From Paenibacillus_AR mesotrionivorans (GTDB lineage Bacteria > Bacillota > Bacilli > Paenibacillales > NBRC-103111): a stretch of DNA of 64,000 nucleotides. Where the stretch lies: NCBI RefSeq assembly GCF_046098205.1, contig NZ_JBJURJ010000012.1:174304-238303 (forward strand), in the 5' to 3' direction. Every line of letters starts with the position of its first letter. Position 1 is the first letter of the stretch. The notes beneath the pieces are model-generated. The model was not told where the DNA came from. It saw only the letters and a program-made list of their open reading frames with translations, and searched no databases. Position numbers and translations under genes: made by a program. Shown piece by piece: positions 32,886 through 40,977 of this stretch.

Positions 32886-34232
32886 ATGACCCAATTGAAT
32901 AAAGGCACGCCTGTGCCGGTGCCGCATCTGGCGGAGAGCCTGGTATCGGCGACAGTCGGCAAGTGGCTGAAAAAGCCCGGCGATTATGTGCAGCAATACG
33001 ATGTCATCTGCGAGCTGATCACAGAGAAGGTGAATGTGGAAATGCCTTCTCCTGTAGAAGGCACCATTCTGGAACTGTTAGTTGAGGAAGGCCGCACGGC
33101 GGCGGTAGGGGAGGCCATTTGTCTGATCGCTGAGCCGGGTACTGCGGCGGGTGTGGCAGGAGCCTCTGTTAAGGGTGCTGCCGGGCAGACGGAATCTGGC
33201 GGCGGCACACAAACTGCCGGAGGAGACGGCCTGCGCTCCCGGTTTTCCCCTGCGGTTCTGACGCTGGCGGCGGAGCATGGAGTGGAGCTGTCCGAGGTGG
33301 AGGGCACAGGCCTGGGCGGCAGAATTACCCGCAAGGATGTGTTGGCTTACGTGGCAGGCGGCAAACGCCCTGCGCCTGGACGCCAGGAGGCTTCCAAGCC
33401 TGCTGCGGCGGTTCCTGCAGCTGTTGTGGCGCCTGTTCCTTCTGCATCCCAGGACGTGCGTTCCTCCGGTATTCATCTGTCCCAGGATCCGCCTACACCC
33501 TTGCTGCCCCAGGTGGTGACGGAGTCAAGCAACCAGCGGGAATATTACATTGACGTGACCCCTATCCGGAATGCAATTGCCCGGAATATGCGCCAAAGCG
33601 TTTCGGAAATTCCCCATGCCTGGACCATGATCGAGGTGGATGTCACCAATCTGGTGGTGCTGCGCAGCAAGCTGAAGGATGATTTTGCCCGCCAGGAGGG
33701 CATCAACCTGACTTATTTGCCATTTTTGATCAAGGCAGTGGTCAATGCCATCAAGGACTATCCAATCCTGAACTCCGTTTGGGCGGTAGACAAAATCATC
33801 GTCAAGCGGGATATAAATGTTTCACTGGCAGTGGGCACGGAGGATTCGGTGCTGACTCCGGTCATCAAAAAAGCGGACCAGAAGAATATTGCCGGATTGG
33901 CGCAGGAAATGGATCAGCTCGGCAAAAAAGCACGGGCCGGCAAGCTGACGCCGGATGATATGGTAGGCGGCACCTTCACCGTCAATAATACCGGCTCCTT
34001 CGGTTCCATTCTGTCTTACCCGATTGTGAACTATCCCCAGGCGGCGATTCTGACCTTCGAATCCATCGTCAAAAAGCCGGTAGTCATCAACGACATGATT
34101 GCAGTCAGGTCCATGGTGAACCTGTGCCTGTCGTTGGACCACCGGATTCTTGACGGTGTTATCTGCGGTCGTTTCCTGCAGCGGGTGAAGGAAAACCTGG
34201 AGGGCTACAACCTGGATACGAAGCTGTACTAG
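32886..34232 (+). CDS. bkdB: Branched-chain 2-oxoacid dehydrogenase E2 (dihydrolipoyl acyltransferase)
   Basis: A 448-residue protein with one lipoyl domain (about 8-85, lipoyl lysine 48 in LITEKVNVEMPSP), an E3/E1-binding domain (about 120-155, SPAVLTLAAEHGVELSEVEGTG, in part, and GGRITRKDVLAYV), a Pro/Ala linker and the catalytic domain ending in SLDHRILDG. TEK around the lysine replaces the DK seen in many E2 proteins and in the PDH copy. I chose the ATG at 32886 after GGGAGGTAACAGGGGA. An inverted-repeat element begins directly after the stop. Confidence 0.94.
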   Translation: MTQLNKGTPVPVPHLAESLVSATVGKWLKKPGDYVQQYDVICELITEKVNVEMPSPVEGTILELLVEEGRTAAVGEAICLIAEPGTAAGVAGASVKGAAGQTESGGGTQTAGGDGLRSRFSPAVLTLAAEHGVELSEVEGTGLGGRITRKDVLAYVAGGKRPAPGRQEASKPAAAVPAAVVAPVPSASQDVRSSGIHLSQDPPTPLLPQVVTESSNQREYYIDVTPIRNAIARNMRQSVSEIPHAWTMIEVDVTNLVVLRSKLKDDFARQEGINLTYLPFLIKAVVNAIKDYPILNSVWAVDKIIVKRDINVSLAVGTEDSVLTPVIKKADQKNIAGLAQEMDQLGKKARAGKLTPDDMVGGTFTVNNTGSFGSILSYPIVNYPQAAILTFESIVKKPVVINDMIAVRSMVNLCLSLDHRILDGVICGRFLQRVKENLEGYNLDTKLY

Positions 34233-34234
34233 GA

Positions 34235-34331
34235 GTCTGACTGATCGGTGAATACATATTCAGCAACCTATCCCGGTAGTGAATGTTGCCGATTGAATAT
34301 GTATTCACCAGAACCACTCCGTCAGTCAGGC
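34235..34331. repeat. Inverted-repeat element, compact copy (copy 1)
   Basis: Nested dyads fill the space between bkdB and the minus-strand Prli42-like gene. The outer arms are CTGACTGA (34237-34244) and TCAGTCAG (34322-34329); the inner arms GGTGAATACATATTCA (34247-34262) and TGAATATGTATTCACC (34294-34309) are perfect over 16 bases. The centre and right part (34267-34329) recur at 48990-49050 with about 85-90% identity. It could be a non-autonomous mobile repeat and also works on paper as a two-way transcription end. Confidence 0.8.
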
Positions 34332-34433
34332 TTAGATCCCGGTGAACGCTGCAACCAGATACATAACCGTTGAAAACAGCATGGCGGCAATCATCAGCCA
34401 TACAACCACACGCATTACTCTTTTGTTAATCAG
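34332..34433 (-). CDS. prli42: Prli42-like stressosome-associated membrane miniprotein
   Basis: The minus strand encodes INKRVMRVVVWLMIAAMLF followed by STVMYLVAAFTGI, a short basic N-terminus and one membrane helix. This is the pattern of Prli42, the roughly 31-residue protein that anchors the stressosome in Listeria. No ATG or GTG lies at the right place. AAGGAG is found nine bases before a CTG at 34433 and twelve before an ATT at 34430; a start at one of these gives 32-33 residues. The only ATG (34415) is 27 bases from the ribosome site. Identity as Prli42 is by pattern only. Confidence 0.6.
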   Translation of the reverse strand: MINKRVMRVVVWLMIAAMLFSTVMYLVAAFTGI

Positions 34434-34574
34434 GACAATCAGCTCCTTCAAGGAGAAAGTATAAGGGCGGGTAACAAAACGGGAATGGAATAACGGATGA
34501 ACGTCCGGTGCCGTACCGGACATGCTTGCCCATCTATCTATTGTAACGCAAAATGAAGCCGGGGGGAAACGGGT

Positions 34575-35711
34575 ATGGTTAACCAGCAAAGACTGGTAGA
34601 GGAGTTTATCGCTTTGGTCCAGGTGGACAGTGAAACAAAGCATGAGGCGGAGATTGCAAAGGTACTGAAGGAGAGGTTTGCGGCATTGGGCCTTCAGGTG
34701 GAGGAGGATAATTCCTCTGCCAAATCAGGCTGCGAAGGAAACAATCTTTTGTTTACTCTGCCGGCTACTGCAGATGCACAGGATGCGCCGACGATTTATT
34801 TTACCTGCCACATGGACACAGTAGTACCGGGCAAGGGTGTGAAGCCCCAGGTTGGGGAGGACGGGATCATCCGCAGCGACGGAACCACAGTGCTGGGCAG
34901 CGACGACAAAGCGGGAATCGCCGCCATGCTGGAGCTGGTACGGGTTCTGGAGGAGGAGAAAATCCCCCACGGCATCATTAAATTCGTGATTACCGCAGGT
35001 GAGGAATCCACTCTGCTCGGTTCACGGAATATGGAGCCCGGCTGGGTGAAGGCAGACTTCGGCTACGCCATAGATTCCAACGGTGAGGTAGGCGGCATTG
35101 CCGTTGCGGCGCCGTTCCAATCAAAGGTATACATTACTGTGAAGGGCAAAACCGCCCATGCAGGAGTAAGCCCGGAGAAGGGCATCAGCGCTATTACAGT
35201 TGCGGCCAAAGCCGTAGCCCGGATGCCGCTGGGCCGGATCGACAAAGAAACCACCGCTAATTTCGGCACCTTCTTCGCTTCCGGAGAAACCAACATCGTA
35301 ACTGAAAAGGTGGAGCTGATCGGGGAAGCCCGCAGCCTGGTGAAGGAAAAGCTGCTGGCGCAGCTGGATTCCATGAAATCCGCCTGTGAATCTGCCTGCT
35401 CCGAGATGGGGGCAAGCTGTGAATTTCGCTACGAATTGATGTATCCCGGCTATAAATTCGACGAAACCGCTCCTCATGTGAAGCTGGTTATGGATGCAGC
35501 AGAAGCCATCGGCTTAACACCCAACCTGTTCCATTCCGGCGGCGGCAGCGACGCCAACCTGTTTAACGGCCAAGGAATCCCCACCGTGAATCTGTCCGTT
35601 GGCTACCAGGCCATCCACACCGTCAATGAATATATCGCTGTTTCCGATTTGGTGAAGGTGGCGGAGCTGGTGGTGGAGATCTCCCGCAAGGCGGGCCAAG
35701 CAACGAAATAA
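34575..35711 (+). CDS. M20 family metallopeptidase, peptidase T-like (YqjE-type)
   Basis: A 378-residue enzyme with the M20 zinc motifs: TCHMDTVVPGKGV (about 75-87), LGSDDKAGIAAML (about 109-121), TAGEESTLLGS (about 138-148) and SGGGSDANLFN near residue 322. A dimerisation lid domain (about 180-285) splits the catalytic domain. It fits the tripeptidase T-like group (B. subtilis YqjE), which removes N-terminal residues from small peptides. The ATG at 34575 follows GGGGGGAAACGGGT. A terminator follows. Confidence 0.9.
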   Translation: MVNQQRLVEEFIALVQVDSETKHEAEIAKVLKERFAALGLQVEEDNSSAKSGCEGNNLLFTLPATADAQDAPTIYFTCHMDTVVPGKGVKPQVGEDGIIRSDGTTVLGSDDKAGIAAMLELVRVLEEEKIPHGIIKFVITAGEESTLLGSRNMEPGWVKADFGYAIDSNGEVGGIAVAAPFQSKVYITVKGKTAHAGVSPEKGISAITVAAKAVARMPLGRIDKETTANFGTFFASGETNIVTEKVELIGEARSLVKEKLLAQLDSMKSACESACSEMGASCEFRYELMYPGYKFDETAPHVKLVMDAAEAIGLTPNLFHSGGGSDANLFNGQGIPTVNLSVGYQAIHTVNEYIAVSDLVKVAELVVEISRKAGQATK

Positions 35712-35778
35712 TGCCGCAGGCGGAAGCAATAGGCTTTTAAAACCTGTAAGGCAACGCGGCTGAATACTGGATATTACT

Positions 35779-35806
35779 GCGTCTCTTCCGGAGGCGCATT
35801 CTTTTT
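35779..35806 (+). terminator. Terminator after the M20 peptidase gene
   Basis: GCGTCTC (35779-35785) and GAGGCGC (35791-35797) pair with one G-U, followed by ATTCTTTTT. Confidence 0.7.
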
Positions 35807-35845
35807 ATCCTTGGAGATTGGAATCTTACCCAGGTGGTGGTGGCG

Positions 35846-36535
35846 ATGCCTGAGCGGCATCAGGTGTTGATTATTGAGGATGACCGGGACATTCATGCAC
35901 TGTTGAAAAATGTACTGGAGCAGAGCGGATATGCTACCGATTCTGCCTTTGACGGGGCGGCTGGGCTGCAAAAAGCTGAGGCCAACGCGTACGATATCGT
36001 ACTGCTGGATTTGATGCTGCCGATTGCATCTGGTGAAGAGGTGCTGCGCCGGCTGCGGGCGGCTTCGGAGGTTCCGGTTATGGTGATTTCGGCCCGCGGT
36101 GCTACCCAGACCAAGGTGGAGCTGCTGCGGCTTGGGGCGGATGATTATGTGGCTAAGCCCTTTGAGGTAGAGGAGGTAGTGGCTCGGGTGGAAGCCAATG
36201 TCCGCCGTTTTGGGAAACGTCCGGCCCAGCAGACCGTGATATGCTTCAAGGATATCCGGCTTGATGTGGAAGAGCAGACGGCCATGGTTGGGGAATGTCC
36301 ACTGGTGCTGACCGCCAAGGAGTACCAGCTGCTCCGGCTTTTGGTCAGCCGTCCCCAAAAAATCTTCTCCAAGGCCAATCTCTTCGAAAGCATATGGGGT
36401 GATGAATATCTGGGCGACGACGGCACCCTGAAAACCCATATCAGCAATATACGCATCAAGCTGCAGCAATTGAACCCGGAGGAGCGTTACATCGAAACCG
36501 TTTGGGGAATGGGGTACCGAATGTGGAAGGCTTGA
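35846..36535 (+). CDS. OmpR family response regulator
   Basis: A 229-residue protein with a receiver domain (acidic D12/D13, phosphoacceptor D55 in IVLLDLMLP, lysine in YVAKPF) and a winged-helix DNA-binding domain (LTAKEYQLLRLLVSRPQKIFSK, in part; THISNIRIKLQ; ETVWGMGYRM). With the histidine kinase at 38283 it brackets a two-gene ABC transporter, the layout of bacitracin/lantibiotic detoxification modules. The start is probably the ATG at 35846 after AGGTGGTGG; GTG codons at 35834 and 35837 are alternatives. Confidence 0.93.
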   Translation: MPERHQVLIIEDDRDIHALLKNVLEQSGYATDSAFDGAAGLQKAEANAYDIVLLDLMLPIASGEEVLRRLRAASEVPVMVISARGATQTKVELLRLGADDYVAKPFEVEEVVARVEANVRRFGKRPAQQTVICFKDIRLDVEEQTAMVGECPLVLTAKEYQLLRLLVSRPQKIFSKANLFESIWGDEYLGDDGTLKTHISNIRIKLQQLNPEERYIETVWGMGYRMWKA

Positions 36536-36586
36536 CGTTTTCTTGACTTCCTAGGGTTACACTTATGGAAAAAGGAGGGAAAAACG

Positions 36587-37504
36587 TTGAGCGATTCAGT
36601 ATTCCACTGTAAGGATTTATCCAAACACTACCGGAAAGTGCAAGCGCTTAAACACATGTCGTTCCGTTTGGAACGGGGAAAGATCTACGGGCTGATCGGC
36701 AATAACGGAGCTGGGAAAACCACATTGATGAGGATCATTATGGGGCTTGCCTTCCCCACCGCAGGGTCCATCGGCCTGTTCGGCCGCCGGGAGGAGCGCG
36801 AAATCGTCAGGAGCCGGAGGCAGATCGGCGCTTTGATCGAAAGGCCTGTTTTTCATGGCTTCATGACGGCAGAGAAAAATCTGGAGGTCCTGCGGATTCT
36901 GAAGGGCATTCCGGACAAAAATGCAGTGGCGGAGACTTTGGCATTGCTGGAGATGACAGATACTTATCCGTACAGGCATTTTTCCTACGGGATGAAGCAG
37001 CGCCTCGGACTGGCCGCCGCTCTTCTGGGGATGCCGGATTTTCTGGTGCTGGATGAGCCGATTAACGGTTTGGACCCCAACGGCATCCGCAGCATCCGGG
37101 AGCTTCTTGTGTCCTTAAACAGGGAACGGGACATGACCATGCTGATTTCCAGCCATTATCTCGAGCAATTGTATCATCTGGCTACAGACTTTATTATTAT
37201 TCATGAAGGCAGGCTTCTGGAGCAGATCAGCAAACAAGAGCTGGCGGAGCGCTGCAGCCGGTACATCTCCATCGTAACCGATCAGCCTCCTGCTGCTGTG
37301 GCCGTACTGGAGGGGATATGCGGAGAACAGGAGCTGAAGGTGTTCCCAGGCAATGAGATCCGGCTGTACAGTGCCGATCTCAAGCCTGAAGCGTTGGTGA
37401 AGGCACTATCCCAAAATGGAGTTGGAATCGGTCAAATCAGTTCGAAGGGTGTCAGCCTGGAGGAATATTTCGCGGCATTGGTAGGGGGTGGGAAGCTTGC
37501 TTAA
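36587..37504 (+). CDS. ABC transporter ATP-binding protein (BcrA type)
   Basis: A 305-residue ATPase. It has Walker A GNNGAGKTT (about 38-46), signature FSYGMKQRLGLAAALLG (about 128-144), Walker B FLVLDEPINGLDP and the H-loop ISSHYLEQL. The C-terminal extension (about 215-300) is typical of BcrA-like peptide-antibiotic exporters. The start is a TTG at 36587 with AAGGAGG upstream. The permease gene overlaps its end. A TTGACT hexamer about 45 bases upstream, next to TCCTAGG, may mark a promoter controlled by the adjacent regulator. Confidence 0.92.
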   Translation: MSDSVFHCKDLSKHYRKVQALKHMSFRLERGKIYGLIGNNGAGKTTLMRIIMGLAFPTAGSIGLFGRREEREIVRSRRQIGALIERPVFHGFMTAEKNLEVLRILKGIPDKNAVAETLALLEMTDTYPYRHFSYGMKQRLGLAAALLGMPDFLVLDEPINGLDPNGIRSIRELLVSLNRERDMTMLISSHYLEQLYHLATDFIIIHEGRLLEQISKQELAERCSRYISIVTDQPPAAVAVLEGICGEQELKVFPGNEIRLYSADLKPEALVKALSQNGVGIGQISSKGVSLEEYFAALVGGGKLA

Positions 37505-38267
37505 CCTACTTCGAGCAGAATGGACCAAGATGCGTTATAACATTCCTTACGGCGTAGTGATATTGGTCACGGCTTTGTTTGTCTACTGGTATTCCGGCAA
37601 CCGTTTTGGCGATACTGCCTCATGGAAGACCGACTTTATGACTCTCTATTGGGGGGAGTTTGTGTTCAAAAATACCATGGGCGACGCCGGCTTAACCACC
37701 TTAATCACCATCTTCCTGACACCGCTTTTAATCGGTTCAGAGTTTTCCGGACGGACCTTGAATGACGCGGTATACGCCGGACATTCCCGGCTTCGCATTT
37801 TTACAGTCAAGCTGTTATTTTTCTATCTGGCTACGTGCCTGGTTTCCATTCTGTACCCCGTCATAAGTATTCTCCGCTACAGCCGAGAATGGCTTCAATC
37901 CCTTCCTCCGGCTGAGGCTGCGGCTTATATATGGCGCTGCCTGGGGATGCATGTCCTGCTGGATATGGCCTTGGTCTATCTGTGCCTGATCGTGGTGTTT
38001 GCCTGCCGGGATGTGATTCGTTCGGTGGCGTATTCGCTTGTGCTTACACTGGCATTATCCTTTATCTTCCGGTTGGTGCGTTCCTTGGCGCCGGAAACCT
38101 GGCTGAGCAAGCTGATCCAGCTTTATCCTGCTTATCAAATGAAAGCTGTTATGGAGCCGCAGGTGGAGGGTTCAGCTATCGGGATGGCGGTGATCACCGG
38201 GCTATTCTTTATCTCGGCCTCCATAGTCATTTCCTATTGGCTGTTCCGCCGGGCTGACTTGGATTAG
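37497..38267 (+). CDS. ABC transporter permease (BcrB/ABC-2 type)
   Basis: A 256-residue protein with six predicted membrane helices, opening MLNLLRAEWTKMRYNIPYGV and containing LIGSEFSGRTLNDAVYAGHSR, in part, both typical of ABC-2 permeases of the bacitracin/nisin immunity type. The start is uncertain: TTG at 37497 has GGGGG eight bases upstream, GTG at 37488 lacks spacing. It works with the ATPase at 36587, probably exporting or clearing a membrane-active peptide. Confidence 0.9.
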   Translation: MLNLLRAEWTKMRYNIPYGVVILVTALFVYWYSGNRFGDTASWKTDFMTLYWGEFVFKNTMGDAGLTTLITIFLTPLLIGSEFSGRTLNDAVYAGHSRLRIFTVKLLFFYLATCLVSILYPVISILRYSREWLQSLPPAEAAAYIWRCLGMHVLLDMALVYLCLIVVFACRDVIRSVAYSLVLTLALSFIFRLVRSLAPETWLSKLIQLYPAYQMKAVMEPQVEGSAIGMAVITGLFFISASIVISYWLFRRADLD

Positions 38268-38282
38268 GCGGGGAGGGATATC

Positions 38283-39152
38283 ATGCTCATCTTATTGACG
38301 GTAGCACTTGTTATCTCAGCGGCATATCTGTTAGTGCTCCGCCGCCAGCTACTCCGCATGGCAAAGCGGCTCGAAAACCGGGAAAACAGCCGAGTACCCA
38401 GCAATCTGGACATTAATCTGATGGACCGAACGTTGAACCGGCTTGCTACTGCCATAAACGGATGTTTGGAGCAGGAACGTCAGGTACGGATAGAGGCGTT
38501 GCGGGCGGAGCAGCTGCAGAAGGATACCATTGCGGGCATCTCTCATGATTTCCGTACACCCCTAACCTCGGTGATCGGCTACCTTCAGCTGTGCAAGCCG
38601 GGGGCGGAAAATCAGGCTTACATCGGCACAGCTCTGCGCAGAGCCAGTGACCTGAATCAATTGGTCGAACAGTTTTATGAGCTTTCGCTATTGGATAACG
38701 GAGAGCATGAATGCCGGCTGGAGCGGGTGAATCTGGCCAATCTGCTGTCGGAATATATTCTTGAAAATGCGGATCTTTTGGAGGAAAGGCAGCTGGTTCC
38801 TGTTCTGTCCGGTTTTGAAACGCCGGTGTACGCTCATGTAGATCCCGGATTCGTGCAGCGGATCATGCAAAATCTGATGACCAATTGTGCCAAACATGCT
38901 GCGGGGGATGTGTGTTTTACACTCGAAGCTTCGGAGCAACCCATCCTTCGTATTTCCAACAGGGTCAAAGCGGCGCAAAAAGTGGATGTGCACCGTATGT
39001 TTGAACGGTTTTATACAGGGGATGGAGCAAGAGAAGGAAGCGGGATCGGATTGGCGGTTGTCAAAGCACTGGTGGAGCAGATGGGCGGGCAAGCAACAGC
39101 ATTGCTGGACCGGGAAAATCTGGAGATTCGCCTTACCTTTCAATCAGCATAA
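38283..39152 (+). CDS. Sensor histidine kinase, small single-helix type
   Basis: A 289-residue kinase with one N-terminal membrane helix (about 2-18) and no extracellular sensor loop. The phosphoaccepting H88 is in GISHDFRTPLTSV; the ATP-binding domain has an N-box (QNLMTNCAKHA) and GSGIGLAVVKALVEQMGG. With so small an input part it probably reads the transporter's state, as in Bce-like modules. GGGGAGGGATATC precedes the ATG at 38283. It closes the regulator-ATPase-permease-kinase cluster. Confidence 0.92.
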   Translation: MLILLTVALVISAAYLLVLRRQLLRMAKRLENRENSRVPSNLDINLMDRTLNRLATAINGCLEQERQVRIEALRAEQLQKDTIAGISHDFRTPLTSVIGYLQLCKPGAENQAYIGTALRRASDLNQLVEQFYELSLLDNGEHECRLERVNLANLLSEYILENADLLEERQLVPVLSGFETPVYAHVDPGFVQRIMQNLMTNCAKHAAGDVCFTLEASEQPILRISNRVKAAQKVDVHRMFERFYTGDGAREGSGIGLAVVKALVEQMGGQATALLDRENLEIRLTFQSA

Positions 39153-39163
39153 ATGGATATGGG

Positions 39164-39195
39164 GCTGCCGGGACATTGTCTCTGGCAGCTTTTTT
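39164..39195 (+). terminator. Terminator of the two-component/ABC cluster
   Basis: GCTGCC (39164-39169) pairs with GGCAGC (39184-39189), with further pairing inside, followed by six T. Confidence 0.85.
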
Positions 39196-39220
39196 GCTGC
39201 CGCGGGGGTTAATCTCCTTA

Positions 39221-39292
39221 TTGACAAACAAGGATGTGATTTGTAATATGTTATTTAATGAATGTCTAATTAGATGTTTATCGAATTAGATG
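39221..39292 (+). promoter_or_regulatory. Promoter and candidate operator of the ArsR-type gene
   Basis: TTGACA (39221-39226), 17 bases, TAATAT (39244-39249). Just downstream is the ten-base palindrome TCTAATTAGA (39265-39274), and AATTAGATG occurs twice (39268-39276, 39284-39292). Such sites between promoter and start fit autoregulation by the ArsR protein. Confidence 0.65.
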
Positions 39293-39310
39293 CAAGGGTG
39301 TGACGCACAA

Positions 39311-39913
39311 ATGCAATTAGAAAAGGTGGTCAATTTTCATAAGGCGCTTGCCGATCCTACCCGTGTCAAAATGCTGATTCTGCTGGCGTCCGGGAGTCTT
39401 AACGGGCTGCACCTGGCAGAGAAGCTGGGGGTGACCCCTGCCACCATTACCCACCATTCCGTGAAATTGCGGCAGGCTGGGCTGATTTCAGAACGGAGGG
39501 ATAAGAATACCGTTTATTTTTTGCTGAACCATGAGGTTTTCAGGAGCTTCTCCAAGGGAGCGGAGGAGTTGATCAACCGGCAAATCCGGGAAGAGGAGGT
39601 TAATCCGATGAATGAGGAAATGGAGAAATTCAGGCATTCAGTTATCCGAAATTTCTTTGGAATAAATGGGGAGCTAAAGCAAATTCCGGTGCAGATGAAG
39701 AAGAAGCTGATTGTTCTGGAGGAAATGGTCCGCCGGCTGGAATTCGGCAAGGCCTATCCGGAGAAGGAGCTGAATATATTCATTAAAGGTTTTCATGAAG
39801 ATTTTGCTACCATCCGCAGAGAGTTTATTATTCACCAGTACATGTACCGGGAGAATAATGTTTATGTCCTGAATCCGCAGGAGTTATGGACGAAATGGCA
39901 GGAGCTGAAATAA
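39311..39913 (+). CDS. ArsR family regulator with DUF2087 domain
   Basis: A 200-residue protein with an N-terminal ArsR winged helix (about 1-90: KALADPTRVKMLILLAS, TPATITHHSVKLRQAGLI, ERRDKNTVYFLL) and a C-terminal DUF2087 domain (about 118-190: KKKLIVLEEMVRRLEFGKAYPEKELN, in part, and REFIIHQYMYREN). No cysteine metal site of the classic ArsR type is visible. Its target is unknown; palindromic sites at its own promoter suggest self-control. I chose the ATG at 39311, after AAGGGTGTG. Confidence 0.88.
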   Translation: MQLEKVVNFHKALADPTRVKMLILLASGSLNGLHLAEKLGVTPATITHHSVKLRQAGLISERRDKNTVYFLLNHEVFRSFSKGAEELINRQIREEEVNPMNEEMEKFRHSVIRNFFGINGELKQIPVQMKKKLIVLEEMVRRLEFGKAYPEKELNIFIKGFHEDFATIRREFIIHQYMYRENNVYVLNPQELWTKWQELK

Positions 39914-40015
39914 ATTGACCAATGTCAGAAATTTCAGATAATAATAGACGAACCCTGGGCTTTCTGGTAAGCTTGCTAGAAATATATTTGCAGCCGCAAA
40001 ACCAGGAGGATCTCT

Positions 40016-40963
40016 ATGCAAAAAGGCATTTTTACGCAAGGCATTGCCGTGTTGCTTTCCAAGCCTATATCCATCACACAGGCACATCAGGCCCTCCAGG
40101 AGCAATTTGCCGTAGGGGACATCAATGATTTCTCGAAGGAGTGGGCTTACAGGGGCGAAAGCTTCGTGATTCCGCTGCGTCCGGAGGTTAACGGGTATTT
40201 GATGGTGGATGTGGTGGACCGCCCCTGGCCTGACGGTATGGGTCATCCTCTGGAAGATCCCCAGTTGTTCGACGCTTGGTCTTTGGGGCAGTTTGGGCCT
40301 TTTACGTATCCGGGCAATCTGGAACGGGCGGTGGAGCAGGCTTGGGGCAGCTATCCCGAAGGGCGGCAGGCTGTGAATGACCATCAAGCTTTCATCCGGT
40401 TGCGGACCAGCTATATCCTGGGCAATAAAGCGGGAGAGGATGCGCCGGTGCTGCCGGAGGGTTATGACCCGATGCAGGAACTGGTAATGTTGATGGCGGT
40501 GGCAGCGAGGCTCCTGGATGTGCTGCTGGAGGCTCTATGTTATTTCAATCCTGCAGGGGAATGTTTGGCTTCCGGGAGGCTGCTCCGAGAGGCGTGGTCC
40601 GAAGTGGAGGAGGGAAAGAGCCTTTCCCCGGACTTATGGTCCAATATACGTCTCTACCGTCTGCCTCAGGAGGAGTGGGTTCTGATGGATACGGTGGGGA
40701 TGTGGCAGTTGGATGTGGCGGATCATGAAGCTATCTTTAAGAATGAGGCCAGCGCCCCCTCCTACGTGGCCGACTTTCTGCGGAATATTTCCCTGTACTT
40801 TTTGAAGGACGGCATCGACGCCGGAGTGGTGGTTCAAGTGGAGGGACCGGGCGGGATCCAGTGGCAGGGGGAGCTGTATGACAATGGAGTGATTCAGCCG
40901 CCGCGCCAAACGGTCAGATGGGTCCGCCAGGATGAAACGGGACAGCCGGATATACACCGATAA
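40016..40963 (+). CDS. DUF4261 domain-containing protein
   Basis: A 315-residue soluble protein. The first 270 residues fit the DUF4261 pattern (VLLSKPISITQAHQAL; MVDVVDRPWPDGMG; FTYPGNLERAVEQAW). The function of the family is unknown. CAGGAGGATCTCT precedes the ATG at 40016. Its stop is 14 bases from the stop of the converging Rpn-family gene, with no terminator between them. Confidence 0.8.
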   Translation: MQKGIFTQGIAVLLSKPISITQAHQALQEQFAVGDINDFSKEWAYRGESFVIPLRPEVNGYLMVDVVDRPWPDGMGHPLEDPQLFDAWSLGQFGPFTYPGNLERAVEQAWGSYPEGRQAVNDHQAFIRLRTSYILGNKAGEDAPVLPEGYDPMQELVMLMAVAARLLDVLLEALCYFNPAGECLASGRLLREAWSEVEEGKSLSPDLWSNIRLYRLPQEEWVLMDTVGMWQLDVADHEAIFKNEASAPSYVADFLRNISLYFLKDGIDAGVVVQVEGPGGIQWQGELYDNGVIQPPRQTVRWVRQDETGQPDIHR

Positions 40964-40977
40964 TATGCAGCCGGGTG

